Below, piece by piece: positions 41,839-53,161 of a stretch of 64,000 nt of DNA. This DNA comes from Cylindrotheca closterium (Eukaryota; Bacillariophyta; Bacillariophyceae; Bacillariales; Bacillariaceae), in contig CAKOGP040002091.1 in the NCBI GenBank assembly GCA_933822405.4, positions 124,001 to 188,000 on the forward strand. The letters run 5' to 3'. The position numbers and the translations under genes are program-made. The notes under the pieces were generated by a model. The model saw only the letters and a program-made list of their open reading frames with translations, searched no databases and had not been told where the DNA came from. Numbering within the stretch: the first letter of the stretch is position 1; each line of letters begins with the position of its first letter.

Positions 41839-42708
41839 ATGGAGACCAGAATACTCCGACACAACAACAACAACAGTACTGCCATCAGATGTACGCCATC
41901 CTCCATTTCGTTGCTGCTGCTAGTAATGTCCTCCATCTTACTACCAACCACCAATGCCATGACCGAAATTGATATGGGAACCACCTTGGTGGCCTTGAAA
42001 TTTGACAATGGAGTCGTCGTGGGTGCGGATACCCGAACCTCTGCCTCCGGTTACGTCAGCAACAAATTGGCCCAAAAGATTCACAAAATTACATCACCTG
42101 CTATGGAAGATGAGAAGGATAATGACAATGGCAGTGATGATGATGATGATGATTCTTTGTCCTGCGTCATTTGTCGTTCGGGCAGTGCGGCCGATACTCA
42201 ATGGTTGTGTCAAGAGTTGACGACTGATTTGTGGGAACGGAAGTATCGGTATTGCCAGAAAACGTCCGTCCGTCAAGTGGCGCATTTCTTGCGGCACTTG
42301 ATGCGACAACAAGGTGAATCATCACTACAGGCCAGTCTGATTTGTGCGGGTTGCGATGAACAAGAGGCCAAGATATTTACCATTGCACCATCTGGGACAT
42401 TGTTGGAAGAAGACGTCTTTGCCGTAAGTGGATCGGGATCCACAATCTTGCTAGGGCATTTGGATTCCTTAAAAATGTCAATGACAAAAGGCGACGATGG
42501 ATTGTATTCGGAAGAAGAAGCAGTAGAATTGGTGACCAAATTGTTGCGACTGAGCATAGAACGTGATGGTAGTTCGGGAGGACTGATACGGTTAGTGGTC
42601 ATGCAAAAGGGAAAGAAGCTAAGAGAAATTACAGTGTATCCGGATGCTCCATCCTCCACGCAGTTGGAAATGAATATTCCAGGATTTGCCAATGCCGAGG
42701 CTATATAA
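41839..42708 (+). CDS. PSMB6: 20S proteasome beta1-type (caspase-like) subunit
   Basis: This is a single exon of 289 residues. The mature enzyme would begin at Thr48 (MG before TTLVALKF). With Thr48 as residue 1, the catalytic Asp17 (GVVVGADTRT) and Lys33 (NKLAQK) are both present, and CRSGSAADTQ and ERDGSSGGLIRL identify the beta1 type. Two features are odd. First, the propeptide contains SISLLLLVMSSILLPTTNA, which looks like a secretory signal peptide. Second, an acidic insert (EDEKDNDNGSDDDDDDS) follows the S1-like strand where other beta1 subunits have a short turn. Translation from Met41 (MTEIDMG) would give a normal short propeptide. The expected role is cleavage after acidic residues within the 20S core, if it is the assembled beta1. 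It may be a divergent second copy. Confidence 0.85.
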   Translation: METRILRHNNNNSTAIRCTPSSISLLLLVMSSILLPTTNAMTEIDMGTTLVALKFDNGVVVGADTRTSASGYVSNKLAQKIHKITSPAMEDEKDNDNGSDDDDDDSLSCVICRSGSAADTQWLCQELTTDLWERKYRYCQKTSVRQVAHFLRHLMRQQGESSLQASLICAGCDEQEAKIFTIAPSGTLLEEDVFAVSGSGSTILLGHLDSLKMSMTKGDDGLYSEEEAVELVTKLLRLSIERDGSSGGLIRLVVMQKGKKLREITVYPDAPSSTQLEMNIPGFANAEAI

Positions 42709-43437
42709 AATCCAAAAAACTACCATGCGGATTATAGAGAAGAAAGAGAGACAGAAGAACTACAAGGACGAGGAGAACCAGTGACATTCCTCACTACTTG
42801 AAACATTAGACAGAGCCCAAATCGATCCAGCATCTTAGTAACCCAAGCATTGAAAACTTTCTATTTCAATCATGCCATTGTGACTGACTAATATTGTTCA
42901 AACCCACTTTCCATATGAAATTGTAAGAAGAGGGAATGAATGAACAAGTACCTGGGGAACCTGGTTACGTTGTACCTGGTACCTGGTACGGTACCGGTTA
43001 TGCCAGTTTCGCAACCGTAACGGTACTGTGACGTCACCTCTTTCAAAATTTGCCAGCCAACAGCCGGTAAAATCTGGTTCCTCCTGACGGAACCTGTAGT
43101 ACTGGTAACATGTACTGTGCCTACGGACATTCTATTTAGGAATTTGGCAATGACTGCAGGCGCATGCCGTACGGGATCCACGTACGATGGGACAAAGGAT
43201 GCGACTTATTGTTCGTAGTACAATTCCTACAGCAAGCGGAAGTGTTTTGAAGCTCAACGGCCAGATGACGATTCGTTCGTTTGGCTTCCGCTACACGCTT
43301 GAAAAAAAAAGAAAGGAAAAAAGCGCAAGGCAAGATCCAAGAGAAGGCATTGCCAGAAGCACAAAAGTGTTGTTTGTAGTAGGACTCGTAGCTCTACCAA
43401 CAAAACACAGCAGTAGTAATATAATACAACAGTAATC
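42709..43437. other. intergenic, GTAC-palindrome cluster
   Basis: This 729-base region upstream of the Rab gene has a run of GGTACC-type palindromes at 42972-42999 and further TAGTACTGGTA and CATGTACTGTG motifs near 43098-43120. A TGACGTCA-like GTGACGTCACC is at 43028-43038 (a CRE-like palindrome). No gene was seen. Confidence 0.55.
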
Positions 43438-43614
43438 ATGTCATCTGGAAGCGCACCTTACGACATCCAGATCAAGCTGTTGATGATCGGTGACAGTGGT
43501 GTTGGTAAGACATGTCTCCTCCTTCGTTACGCCAACGACTCTTTCAGTCCGACCTTCATCACTACGATTGGAATTGATTTCAAGATCAAGAATATCGACA
43601 TTGATGGAACAAAG

Positions 43615-43646
<32 letters not shown>

Positions 43647-44058
43647 AGAGCGTTTCCGTACAATTACCACTTCGTATTTCCGCGGAGCCCAGGGAATCTT
43701 GTTGGTCTACGACGTGACAGATCGTCGATCCTTTGAATCCATTCGCAACTGGATATCTCAAATTCAGCAACACGCCGATGTTCACGTGAACAAGATCCTA
43801 GTTGGAAACAAGTGCGATATGCTTGACGAGAAGGTTGTATCCACCGAAGAGGGAGAGAAATTGGCTAAGGAATTTGGCATTCAATTTTTTGAATGCTCTG
43901 CCAAGAATGACATTAATGTGGACAGTTCGTTCGTCAACATTGGAAGATCTGTCAAGGATCGACTACTAGCCGAAGGTCAGGGTGGACCTTCTCAAAAGTC
44001 CTCGGGGGTCACGCTCAACAATAACAATGGCGGTGCCAAGAAGCCAGGATGCTGCTAA
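43438..44058 (+). CDS. Rab-family small GTPase, Rab8-like
   Basis: This is a single exon of 206 residues. All G motifs are present: GDSGVGKT (P-loop), TTIGIDFK (switch I), [11 protein letters not shown] (switch II), GNKCD and CSAK. The C-terminus ends GCC, the double-Cys geranylgeranylation site. Switch and RabF residues ([30 protein letters not shown]) are closest to the Rab8/Rab1 group, and the stretch [17 protein letters not shown] favours Rab8. Rab8 proteins direct post-Golgi traffic to the plasma membrane. Codon use is biased, as in highly expressed genes. Exact Rab class needs a tree. Confidence 0.9.
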
Positions 44059-44860
44059 TTTTGCTGTTGCTTACTCCTTTTTGGCAAAAACAAAAGAAAA
44101 AACACATATACAAATACCGCAACTGTGCCAAGTTTGTGTTCCTAGATTGATTATAATAAAGTTTATGAGTTCGATGTTTCATAAACTTGCCTTTGGGTGC
44201 AAGAAAATAAATCATCATGTACTATCTATCTATCTGTCTAACCTATCTATTCAAATGGAATAAATATATAATTCGGGACAAACACAAGTAGGACTACGTA
44301 TAATAACTAATTGTTTATATAAATGAATGGAATAAAATATTTAAATCTATGGATGCATGGAATTGTTCTAATGCTAGTGGCTGTTGCCGACTATCCACTC
44401 CTTCATTTTCGTATCCTACTGGTACCTGGTACCGGACAGTATCCTCGTGCCGCATTGTTTCTTTTTTCGAAAGCATTTTCCAAGTTCCGGGATTCTCAAG
44501 CGTGCCGACCAACATAAAAACAAGACGTTGGCGAGTATGGCACGTGTAGTGAGCATTCAAAGTAGTCCAATATTATGAAGAAAACAAATGGAGAAACGAG
44601 AACTGAGCTTTATGTTTCGTCAGAGAAGGTCCATCTGTCGCACTTTCATCACAATCAATCGTGACGACGGCAGAATCCGAACTAACACAAAAGAACACGA
44701 ATCATATAAAAGAAGAAGATCGCATTCGTTTCAGTTTGTATCCATCCATCCATCCATCCATCTACGGTATCCATCTATTCTCATTTTCTGCAAGCGGCGA
44801 AGAAAGCAAGCTCGTCCAATATCCTTTCCAACAACGACAGCAACAAGAAACAATCCAACC
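44059..44860. other. intergenic with TCCA microsatellite
   Basis: This holds AT-rich 3' flank of the Rab gene, a GTAC palindrome cluster at 44418-44436, and (TCCA)5 at 44741-44760. The frame of the next gene is open back to an ATG at 44588, but that leader is basic and repetitive and is unlikely to be translated. Confidence 0.5.
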
Positions 44861-45331
44861 ATGAAGACCAACCTTTCACTTTCTTCTTTCCTAGTATTTG
44901 CCACTCTCATGTCAATCGTGGCGACGAAACACTGTAACGCCTTGCTGACGCACAATCACTACAGCACCCGCCAATGTTCGTTGCATCATTCCAGCTGCTC
45001 TAGATGCACCGTTCTAGCCAACTCTTTTGAACAGCTTCCTGGAGAGTCAGACATTGACTTTATTGAACGCATTACCTCTAACAGCAAGGCCTTGTTGGAA
45101 GACTCCACGTCGTCGTCCTCTTCTGTCCAGCAGCAAGAAGAAGAAGAATCACAAGAAGAAGGCGCGTCAGAGAAACCCAAGGGAAAATATCAACCCATTG
45201 AAGAGTGGGATGCGGAACGCAAGTCTTCTGGAGAACTGTCCTGGGAAGAAAAGGTCATGTTTGATGGACAACAACATGGGAATCAAGTCCGACAGAATGA
45301 TATTCTCATTCGGAATTTGCATTCATTTTAA
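44861..45331 (+). CDS. small secreted or plastid-targeted hypothetical protein
   Basis: The preferred start is MKTNLSLSSF at 44861 (context AACCATGAAG), giving 156 residues. An ATG at 44588 in the same frame would add 91 basic residues. The N-terminus LSSFLVFATLMSIVATKHCNA is a clear signal peptide; the A-L after CNA is not the usual plastid ASAFAP motif, so ER or secretion is as likely as plastid. The mature part has GESDIDFIERITSNSKALLED, a Ser/Gln/Glu-rich linker, and KYQPIEEWDAERKSSGELSW, in which EWD and SWEEKVMFDGQQ look conserved-type motifs. No family recognised. Confidence 0.6.
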   Translation: MKTNLSLSSFLVFATLMSIVATKHCNALLTHNHYSTRQCSLHHSSCSRCTVLANSFEQLPGESDIDFIERITSNSKALLEDSTSSSSSVQQQEEEESQEEGASEKPKGKYQPIEEWDAERKSSGELSWEEKVMFDGQQHGNQVRQNDILIRNLHSF

Positions 45332-46434
45332 AACAACAAGACAACAAAACACGTCATCATTCATGCAAGCGATAAATGATGTGGATGATGGCAAGCCTGT
45401 GTCTTGGTGATTTTGAATGGTTGGGACCAGTGAAAATGGACATGTCTTTGGCTTTTTGTTTCTTCTTCCAGGGAACTTCCACGCTGGGCATCAGGGACTT
45501 TTGGTCTAATGCAAAATTATGTGGGATGAAACTGAACCATCATTTTCGAACCACGGATGCTAGTTGTACTTGACACTCTGAAAGTGCTTGCTTGCTTGTT
45601 TGCAGGACGAACGAAGATCCGCAACTATGACAAGCTACCGAAACCAAAGTAGTATCTAAATGCATAATACATAAAACATAAATTTCTCATTAACCAGAAT
45701 GAATGCTCATCCAAAACGAAGGTATCAGGATTTAGACCCAGATGATGACAGTACAAAAGTATCCATTAGTCCTACCTGCTCCTTCATGTAAAAAATTACA
45801 AGATGATTGAAATCCGAAATACCTTCCACGTGGTTAATTTGCGACGAATCGTGCAACCCCTTTCGACAAACACGTTTTTATTGTTGATTCTATTTTGGGT
45901 CATCATCATCATTGTTGTATATATGAGGTATACACAGTGGGGTATTGTAAGGCTCTAAACAAGAGAAATAACAATCGTAATGATACTGTTTTACTGTATC
46001 ATTTAAATTCTGAAGCTTCAAAGATGTTCCATCATTTTGTTGTAGTCGAGCCGTCATCATCGGTCTTAGATTCGTTCACTCCTTGTTTGCAAACAGCAAT
46101 CACGGACATATTACTAGTAACCCCCCAGCTCTCTCTCTCTCCCCCTCCAGAATTGCCCACTTTTTTTTCTTCCCAAACTGCCGCAAAATAGTCGTGACTT
46201 TTGGCTTTCATGTGGTTGGGTGGGGTAGTAGTAGTCTATTCCAGGAGACTTCTGTAGGATCAAGGGTTGAAACGCAAGGTATGCTTCTGCTGCTGATGAT
46301 GATTCTTCTTCTTTTACAGATTCAATTTGGTGTCGAACAATGGAATAATCACTTGATATTTTGGAACTCGTTCCTTTTGCCATTGGTCGCTACCACTGCA
46401 TCAGATTTTAGGTATCCCAATTCGAACCAACCCA
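45332..46434. other. 1.1-kb intergenic region between convergent genes
   Basis: Only short frames occur. A 225-codon plus-strand frame at 46083-46760 runs antisense into the thioredoxin gene and is a shadow. No RNA gene was recognised. Confidence 0.55.
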
Positions 46435-48257
46435 TCATTTGGCAATTTGAGGATCCCATTCCTTATCCGATTCCAACAAATCCAAAGCCTTTTCAATTTT
46501 ATCCGAAGGCAAGTCGGATATGGAGATGGCATCACCAAATTGTTTGCCCTCTCGAAACAAGACAAAGGCAGGAACTGCGTCCACATGCAAATGGCGACCC
46601 AATTGCTTTCCCCAGGCACTTCCCATTTCGGCCTTGGCAAAGAGGACAGGGGAATCATTGTCCTTTTCAATCCTGGCGAGGCGGGTATACTTGGGATCCA
46701 ACCGTTTGCAAGTTTGACAGAATCTCGCCGACAGAAATAGGATGCAGTTCTTTTTGGTAGAAACAATAGCGTTGTTTACTCCACTCACACCATTGATTTG
46801 ATAGACGTGCGGATTGTTTTGGGCTGGTTGCGGTGCCTCTCCGGAAGGTTCGGCGTGGTTCAATTTCCTGGCCGCCAAACGTTCAAAATTGGATGGCTGA
46901 TCTCCCATTCGGGCCATCAATTCGGCCTGTTCCGTCTCTTCCTCCTCCTCTTCATAACTAATCACGGGTAGACCAAATCTGACATCCGCATTTCCGGAAG
47001 CATCTCGTGGCCATCGGGTATTTTCCCAAAAGTCCGCCAAAGACCATCCCCGGACAACATCCGATTTGGCATATAACTTTTTTCGTTCCGACTGCGAAAA
47101 GAGGACTCCGTTCTCCAGCAAGGCCGTCATGGAGTTACCAATGTCTTGGGGTGGTGGAATGGCGGTGTAATCTTGTTTGGATTCGAATCCTGGATTGGCC
47201 ACATTTTTGCAATAGTCGTCCGCCTTGCCGGGACCTCCAAAGATGCCAGCCTTGGCGACAATCTTTTGGCATTCCGTTTCCGTCGAAATGTACCTCATAC
47301 AATTGTGACGACTTTTGAGCAAACCCAAAATGGAAGATCCAAAGGGTGCTTCGTCATTTTCGGCGTCGTCGTCGTCGTCACCCACTACGGTGGGCATTAG
47401 GAAATTGCCCTTGAGTTCATTGCTAATGGTATCCACGAGGGAATCAAATTCTCCAATATGCGAAGCGAATCCAACTTCATCCTCTCCGACGGCTGGTTTT
47501 AGTATTTGGACTGATGAATATCAACACGAAGAAAAAGATAATGTAAGTAAGCTATGCATGCCGATATAAACAAATGTCGTCGTCGCAACAAAATACGAGT
47601 GACCCAACAATCCACACTTGTTCTTTCCATTGACTTACCCTTTCCAGCACCATTTTTAGCATTCACTTTTGGATTCCCCGTGCTGACGAGCGAAACCTCC
47701 AAACCCAAACTGGCCAATCCCTCCGCCGCAAAGCAGGCCAGAGGATTGCTTCCCAAAACGACCACCTTGCGATTAATCATGGCGGCATCGGTACTGCCCC
47801 CAATTGCCTTTTGCTGGGGCAAGGCACAATGAATGGTCGACAAGGCCGATATATAAGTGGAAATGGCGTCCTTGTCGGAAACTTTGGCTGGAATCGTGGC
47901 GACGGAATCTTCAAAGACTTGTGTTGTTGAGGAAGATTCATTGCCATTCACTGATGTCTGGTGCAACATGCCAATCACCCGTTGACCTTCTTCATCCTTG
48001 CCCGTGACAATCTTCATGTATCCACGTTTGGTATAGGTACGCTTCGGAAGACGACCTTCTCTTTGCAGCAGGGCTTGAACCGTAGACCATTCACCGCCGT
48101 CCACAATGGCCAACTGAGAGGCTCCTGTGGATGCCAAACGTATGGTCGCAAAGTCCAGAGTTGCTGGAGTGGCTGACTTTGAACTCAATCCATGGCAAGA
48201 CTGTAGGACTTCAAGAAGCACCAGACAAGATAGTATTATTGGAGGTAGTCGTAGCAT
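46435..48257 (-). CDS. secretory/plastid protein with C-terminal thioredoxin domain
   Basis: Exons on the minus strand are 48257-47639 and 47510-46435 with a 128-base intron, giving 564 residues. The signal peptide is MLRLPPIILSCLVLLEVLQS. The first 200 residues end in a Rossmann-like strand-turn (RKVVVLGSNPLACFAAEGLA then LEVSLVSTG), reminiscent of an NAD(P)-binding or atypical SDR start. The middle has a Cys-containing region (HNCMRYISTETECQKIVAKA). The last 130 residues are thioredoxin-like: NCILFLSARFCQTCKRLDPK (active-site-like CQTC), FAKAEMGSAWG, and VDAVPAFVLFREGKQFG with the cis-Pro. The CxxC here is C-Q-T-C, not the classical C-G-P-C. The combination with a putative NAD(P)-binding half suggests redox work in the ER or plastid, but no substrate can be named. 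I do not recognise the full architecture. Confidence 0.7.
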
Positions 48258-49230
48258 TGCTTTTTATTGCACGTATAGCTTTGGTATATATTATATATGG
48301 ATCGTTTTGGACACTTGAGAAAATACAGCAACTGCTCTAAGGTTGTTGTTCCGGAATTTGTCGAGCGCAAATGCGGAAACGTTTGGTGTACGCTAATCTG
48401 ATTGGTTAGGACAGTTAGGCGGGCGCGTTGGATGTGACACCTTCAACATTCATCCAGATGGTTTTGGATACTTTTTTCTCACTCCCATATATGCACTGAT
48501 GATTGGACCAGTTGTGAGAGCCATAGCAATGCTGTCGCAATGAATCCATAGCTAATGCGAAACCAGGGTGCAGGATGGGGAGGCTCTCTTAGTTGACCGA
48601 AGGAAATCGACGAATTCATTGCATAGGGCGGCAATCTCTCTTCCATTCATCGATTCATTCTTTCAGAACGATGAAGGGAGCAACAGCACAAACAAGGTCG
48701 TTTGGATACTACGTCATCCTCTCTCATGATTGTCACCATTTTATGATGATGATGATGATTTGTTTGTCGAATTACGACTCATCGGCAGGTATCTTTAACG
48801 TATGGGAGAACGAAGCAACAAGACTTGAAGGTACTCAAGACGTGATGTGGGTCAAGCAAACTGTTCGATTGATTGATTAATTGAGTCATGTAGGTACCCT
48901 TTATTAAACTCACACTAGCATTTATGTTGTATGAAGTGTGCTAAATAATTTTTTTAATTGTATTTACAGTACCAAGTTTGTTGACTGTGAGTGAGTATGT
49001 GTGTCTGTGTGAAAAAAAAAGCCTTCCAAACTGTGACCTTGCAACCAAACAAAGCAAAAAAAGAGAAATAGACATTGGGTCCAACATCCAAAAAGGTTCC
49101 CAAGTTCCATTCCTCATTTTCCAATTTGCTCGTGTCAATTCAATTCAATTCAATTACCAAAATATTAGTTAAAACATTCTGCCAATATCCTTGTTCGCCA
49201 ATGAATGAATCATCATCATCATCATTGTGT
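48258..49230. other. intergenic, no gene seen
   Basis: This 973-base region is flanked by the thioredoxin gene start and the citrate synthase stop codon. It contains ATG-rich microsatellite (GATGATGATGATGAT near 48742) and CAATT repeats near 49137. No gene was recognised. Confidence 0.55.
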
Positions 49231-50794
49231 TTACTTCTTGACTTGCGACCACAACCATTCAGGAGTGACAGACTTGGGGCGTTCCAAAGGAAGTCCCAAA
49301 GCACGGTCCCAGTACAATTGGCAGAGTCCACCAACAGCACGACTGACTCCGAACAGAACAGTGTAGTATTGGTACTGGGTGAATCCATAATGCCAGAGCA
49401 AGACACCGGAATGAGAATCAACATTGGGGTAAGGGTTGGCAACCTTTCCGTGTTCCTTCAAAATACCAGGCATGACTTGGTAGATGGTTTCGACGACCTT
49501 GAAGAGTTCGTCATCGGGCATGTGCTTCAATGCAAATTCCCGTTGGCAAGTGTAACGAGGATCAGTCTTTCTCAAGACGGCATGTCCGTATCCAGGAATG
49601 ACCTTCTTGGCGTTCAAAGTCTCCCAGGCAAATTCGGTAATGGTTTCTTCGTTGACGGCCTTGCCTTCAGCATCAAACTTGTCCTTGAGAGCTTGGATCC
49701 ATCGAAGAACTTCTTGGTTGGCCAAACCGTGAAGGGGTCCTGCCAAGGCATTCAAACCAGCAGCGTAGGAAATGTAGGGGTCACTCAAGGTGGATCCGAC
49801 CAAGTGAGTAGTGTGGGCCGAAGCGTTTCCTCCCTCATGATCCGTGTGGATGCACAAATACAAACGCATGAGTTCATCAAAGGAAGGATTGTCGTAACCC
49901 AACATGCGGCAAAAGTTTCCCGAATAATCCAAGGAAGTGTCCTTGTTGACGACACCGTCGTGGTAGACATTGCGGTAGATAATGGCAGCAATTTCTGGCA
50001 ATTTGGCAATGACACTGAGGATATCCTCCAAGACGTATTCGTGGTAGTCAGTCTTGGGGACACCATCATTGTAGGCCTTGGCGAAAACGGATTCCGTTTG
50101 ACAAGCGTTGAGACCAATGGAAAATTGTGTCATGGGGTGCATGTCCTTGGGAAGGGAGTTCAGCAATGGAATGACGTGAGCTGGGAGTTCAGCACGAGAG
50201 TGCAATTCAGCAGTCAAACTGTCAACTTGTTCCTTGGTTGGGACTTCCGAGGTCAACAACAACCACAGAAGAGACTCCAAAAGAGGCTCGCCATCGCCTT
50301 TGACTCCAGAATAAGTAGGAAGAACGGCTTGGCAATCAGGAATGGTCAAGCCACGGAATCGAATACCCTCTTCTGGATCCAAGTTGGAAGTTTCCCACAA
50401 CATTGCCTTGATGCCACGTGCTCCACCAATACATTGGTCGATCGTGACTTCGCCAATCACATGGCTGCCGTGTTCCTTCTTCAATTTGGCCAACTCAGCT
50501 TGCTTTCCTGGGACTTGGGCCATGAGAGTCTCTTGAAGAGTGGTAACAGACCGAGTAGCTTGCGCTGTAGCGGTATTGGGGACCTAAAACACGATGATTG
50601 CATTAGATGAGGATGACGGGGAAAAGGACACTTTTGGACAATCGGCAGTTTGATGTTGACTTCCGTTCGTCGTGACTTCTCATCGGAAGATACAGTATAG
50701 TATCAAACAGGGAGCGTTTTACAAGACTCTCCAGTCAGTATAGACATACCTTGCGGACCAGTGACCTGACAGAATTGGATAGAAAGGAAGCCAT
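49231..50794 (-). CDS. CS: citrate synthase, mitochondrial
   Basis: Exon 1 is 50794-50750 (15 codons), the intron 50749-50584 and exon 2 50583-49231, giving 465 residues. Exon 1 supplies the presequence [15 protein letters not shown], basic and hydroxylated with no acids, typical for mitochondria. The enzyme body shows the citrate synthase signature around [12 protein letters not shown], the second catalytic His in [15 protein letters not shown], and the Asp region [14 protein letters not shown]. It condenses oxaloacetate and acetyl-CoA at the entry to the citric acid cycle. Length and spacing agree with eukaryotic type I enzymes. The tiny first exon is easily missed, and without it the protein would appear cytosolic. 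A long plus-strand frame over the same DNA (49075-50610) is an artefact of codon bias. Confidence 0.95.
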
Positions 50795-51249
50795 CTTTAT
50801 AGTGTTTTGACTGCTTTGGATCTACAATAACGATACGGCGGAAGATCGTCAGAACCTTTTGGTGAACTTTTGTGACCGACCAAATAATCTGCAGAAAAAG
50901 ATCGCTTTTTTATTGGCCGAAGCGCGCGGGAGTTCCCACAAATTTCCTTCTACTTCAGAAAATAGTACCGGCAGCATGTGCATCGTCCGTCCTTCCCCTC
51001 GGACCTCGCCGGAAATTCCGAACTACGTGGCCTCATAACCTGTTAGTGCAAATGCAAAGAACTCCAACCCTACCACCATGTTCAATGTACTGTAGTCAGT
51101 CGTCGTCGACAAAGCAAAGCAAGAAATCCCTTACCACCAACTACAGTACATTGCATCATAGTATAGTACTAAACCATGTAAAATACTGTATGGTGCTTTT
51201 TTTTCGGTCTATTTTTAAAAAAATGTTTTCATAGTTTCGAACGACCAAG
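50795..51249. other. intergenic, no gene seen
   Basis: This is citrate synthase promoter and glutathione reductase 3' flank. Several TACTGTA/TACAGTA motifs occur at about 51087, 51145 and 51185. Confidence 0.55.
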
Positions 51250-52689
51250 TCACTTTTCCACCTTGACTCCATCCTTGTACGAGTAGGCAGGTGTTCGCAT
51301 CGTGACCAATTCTTCTGCCGAAGTGGGATGAATTCCAATGGTAGAATCAAAATCTTCCTTGGTAGCTCCCATTTTAATGGCAACGGCAACTCCTTGCATC
51401 ATTTCCCCAGCTCCATTGGTGGCCATGTGGCAACCCACCACTTTTTGGGTCGCATCGTCCACAATCAACTTGAAGAGCGTCTTGCTCGAGCCTCCTGGGA
51501 AGGACACCTTCATGGCCTTGAAGGACGTCTTGTAGATCGTAACATTCTTGAATTTTTCCACGGCTTCTTCTTCCGTGTATCCAATGCTACCAATTTCGGG
51601 ATTGGTAAAGACTGCGGACGCCACCATCTTGTGGTCAACAGGTCGGTCCTTGCCACCAAACAAGGTATCAGCCAAACGGTGACCTTCCATCAAGGCAACA
51701 GGTGTCAGTGCCATTCGGTCGGTAATGTCACCGACGGCATAGATATTGTCGACATTGGTTTTGGAGTAGTCATTGACGGGAATGAAAGTTCCCTTGGTTT
51801 CAATGCCGGCCGATTCCAAATTCAAACCATCCACCTTGCCGGTACGACCCGTGGCAAACATGACCTCATCAGTTTCCATAGAGGCGCCGCACTCGGTATT
51901 GACAGTATAGCTGCCGTCGTCCTTTTTGACAATTTCCTTGGGATTCATGGAGAAGTGAAGGGTCACATTGGGGATCTTTTCCATTTCTTCCTTGAGGTGC
52001 AAACGAACGTCCATGTCAAAGCCTCGCAAAAACAATTCCTTGCGGTACATGACGTCGACCTTGGTGCCCAAGCCGGCCATGATGCAGGCAAATTCAAGGG
52101 CAATGTAACCACCACCGACAATGACCATGCGTTTGGGTTGCTTTTCCAAATAGAAAATTTCGTTGGAAGTAATGGCGTGTTCAATGCCGGGAATCTTGGG
52201 CAAAAAGGGCCATCCGCCCACGGCAATCAAGATATTCTTGGCTTTGAGGGTGGTGGTTTCGCCAGTGGCAGTGGACTTGACGTCGACCGCATTCTTGCCA
52301 TTCAGAGTACCAAAGCCTTCAATGATTTCCACTCCGGCCTTGCCCAGAATAAAGTCCTTGTAGACTCGGTTCAGCCGACTGATTTCTTTGTTTTTCGCTT
52401 CCATAAATTTGTCCCAATTGAAGGATCCAGTCGTGGCTCCCTCCCAGCCAAAGCCTCCCGAGAGTCCAATTTCATCAGGATATCTGGAAGCAAAGACCAT
52501 TAGCTTCTTGGGAACGCATCCAACGTTGACGCATGTTCCACCAATGGCAGAGTAATTGGGAGCTCCGTGTTGGAGTTGCGGTTCGATGACTGCCACTTTG
52601 GCGCCATATCCAGCAGCAATTCGTGAGGCACGGACACCGCCAGAACCGGCACCGATGACCAAGAGATCGTATTCGTCGGAGGATGACAT
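51250..52689 (-). CDS. GSR: glutathione reductase
   Basis: This is a single exon of 479 residues starting MSSSDEYDLL at 52689; the frame is open upstream but has no earlier ATG. The FAD-binding start is LLVIGAGSGGVRASR, the redox-active disulfide is Cys53/Cys58 in GGTCVNVGCVPKK, and the NADPH domain has VIVGGGYIALEFA. The second FAD motif is NIYAVGDI, and the catalytic His-Glu pair is in GIHPTSAEELVTMR. The enzyme reduces GSSG with NADPH. With no presequence, the cytosolic form is predicted, though an upstream targeting exon cannot be excluded. It lies next to citrate synthase on the same strand, each with its own promoter interval. Confidence 0.94.
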   Translation of the reverse strand: MSSSDEYDLLVIGAGSGGVRASRIAAGYGAKVAVIEPQLQHGAPNYSAIGGTCVNVGCVPKKLMVFASRYPDEIGLSGGFGWEGATTGSFNWDKFMEAKNKEISRLNRVYKDFILGKAGVEIIEGFGTLNGKNAVDVKSTATGETTTLKAKNILIAVGGWPFLPKIPGIEHAITSNEIFYLEKQPKRMVIVGGGYIALEFACIMAGLGTKVDVMYRKELFLRGFDMDVRLHLKEEMEKIPNVTLHFSMNPKEIVKKDDGSYTVNTECGASMETDEVMFATGRTGKVDGLNLESAGIETKGTFIPVNDYSKTNVDNIYAVGDITDRMALTPVALMEGHRLADTLFGGKDRPVDHKMVASAVFTNPEIGSIGYTEEEAVEKFKNVTIYKTSFKAMKVSFPGGSSKTLFKLIVDDATQKVVGCHMATNGAGEMMQGVAVAIKMGATKEDFDSTIGIHPTSAEELVTMRTPAYSYKDGVKVEK

Positions 52690-53161
52690 TGTATATTGAT
52701 GCTTGGGTAGTGCTTGAGTTGGTTTCAATCTGTGTGGGTTATTGACAGATTACGATGCGATTTTGGATTTTATGATGACTGTGTTTCCGCTCAGAAGATC
52801 CGGTTCTCGATCGATAGGCTCTATTTTGAATGTTCTACGACGTTCGTTGGTGTGTGTTTGTCCGTGCTACACATTTCACATGCAGTTTTACCGTGCGTAT
52901 GAGATTCATTCATTTGAAATTGCCCGTGCTATTTTCAGGCTTTTCGGGGCTATTTTGGTTCACAGTGTGCGCGCGATATAAAGTTTGGGGGATTATATTT
53001 GAATTTGAAATTCATTTTATGAAGGCGATGAAATCGAACGACCCATCCGACTAAAACACCAGGTTTGTTCCTTCACAAAATCGCAAACAAAGCCGCTCGA
53101 CAATATCCCAATCTTGGTTGCTGATTACCTTTCATCTGTTGGTGTCATCATCATCATCATC
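52690..53161. other. divergent promoter region, GSR and CxxC gene
   Basis: This 472-base interval between divergent starts has an ATC trinucleotide run (53146-53162) directly before the CxxC gene start. No gene was recognised. Confidence 0.55.

Noticed and set aside
44588..44860. 91-residue N-terminal extension of the small secreted protein
   Set aside because: Basic, repeat-derived (TCCA) sequence; starting at 44861 gives a proper signal peptide and better start context.
46083..46760. 225-codon plus-strand frame at the end of the thioredoxin gene
   Set aside because: Its second half is antisense to the thioredoxin domain and its first half is low-complexity intergenic DNA.
49075..50610. 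511-codon plus-strand frame over citrate synthase
   Set aside because: It is exactly antisense to the citrate synthase exon; the translation has no domain and its length follows from codon bias on the other strand.
51328..52503. 391-codon plus-strand frame over glutathione reductase
   Set aside because: Antisense shadow of a strongly conserved enzyme; no independent start context or motif.
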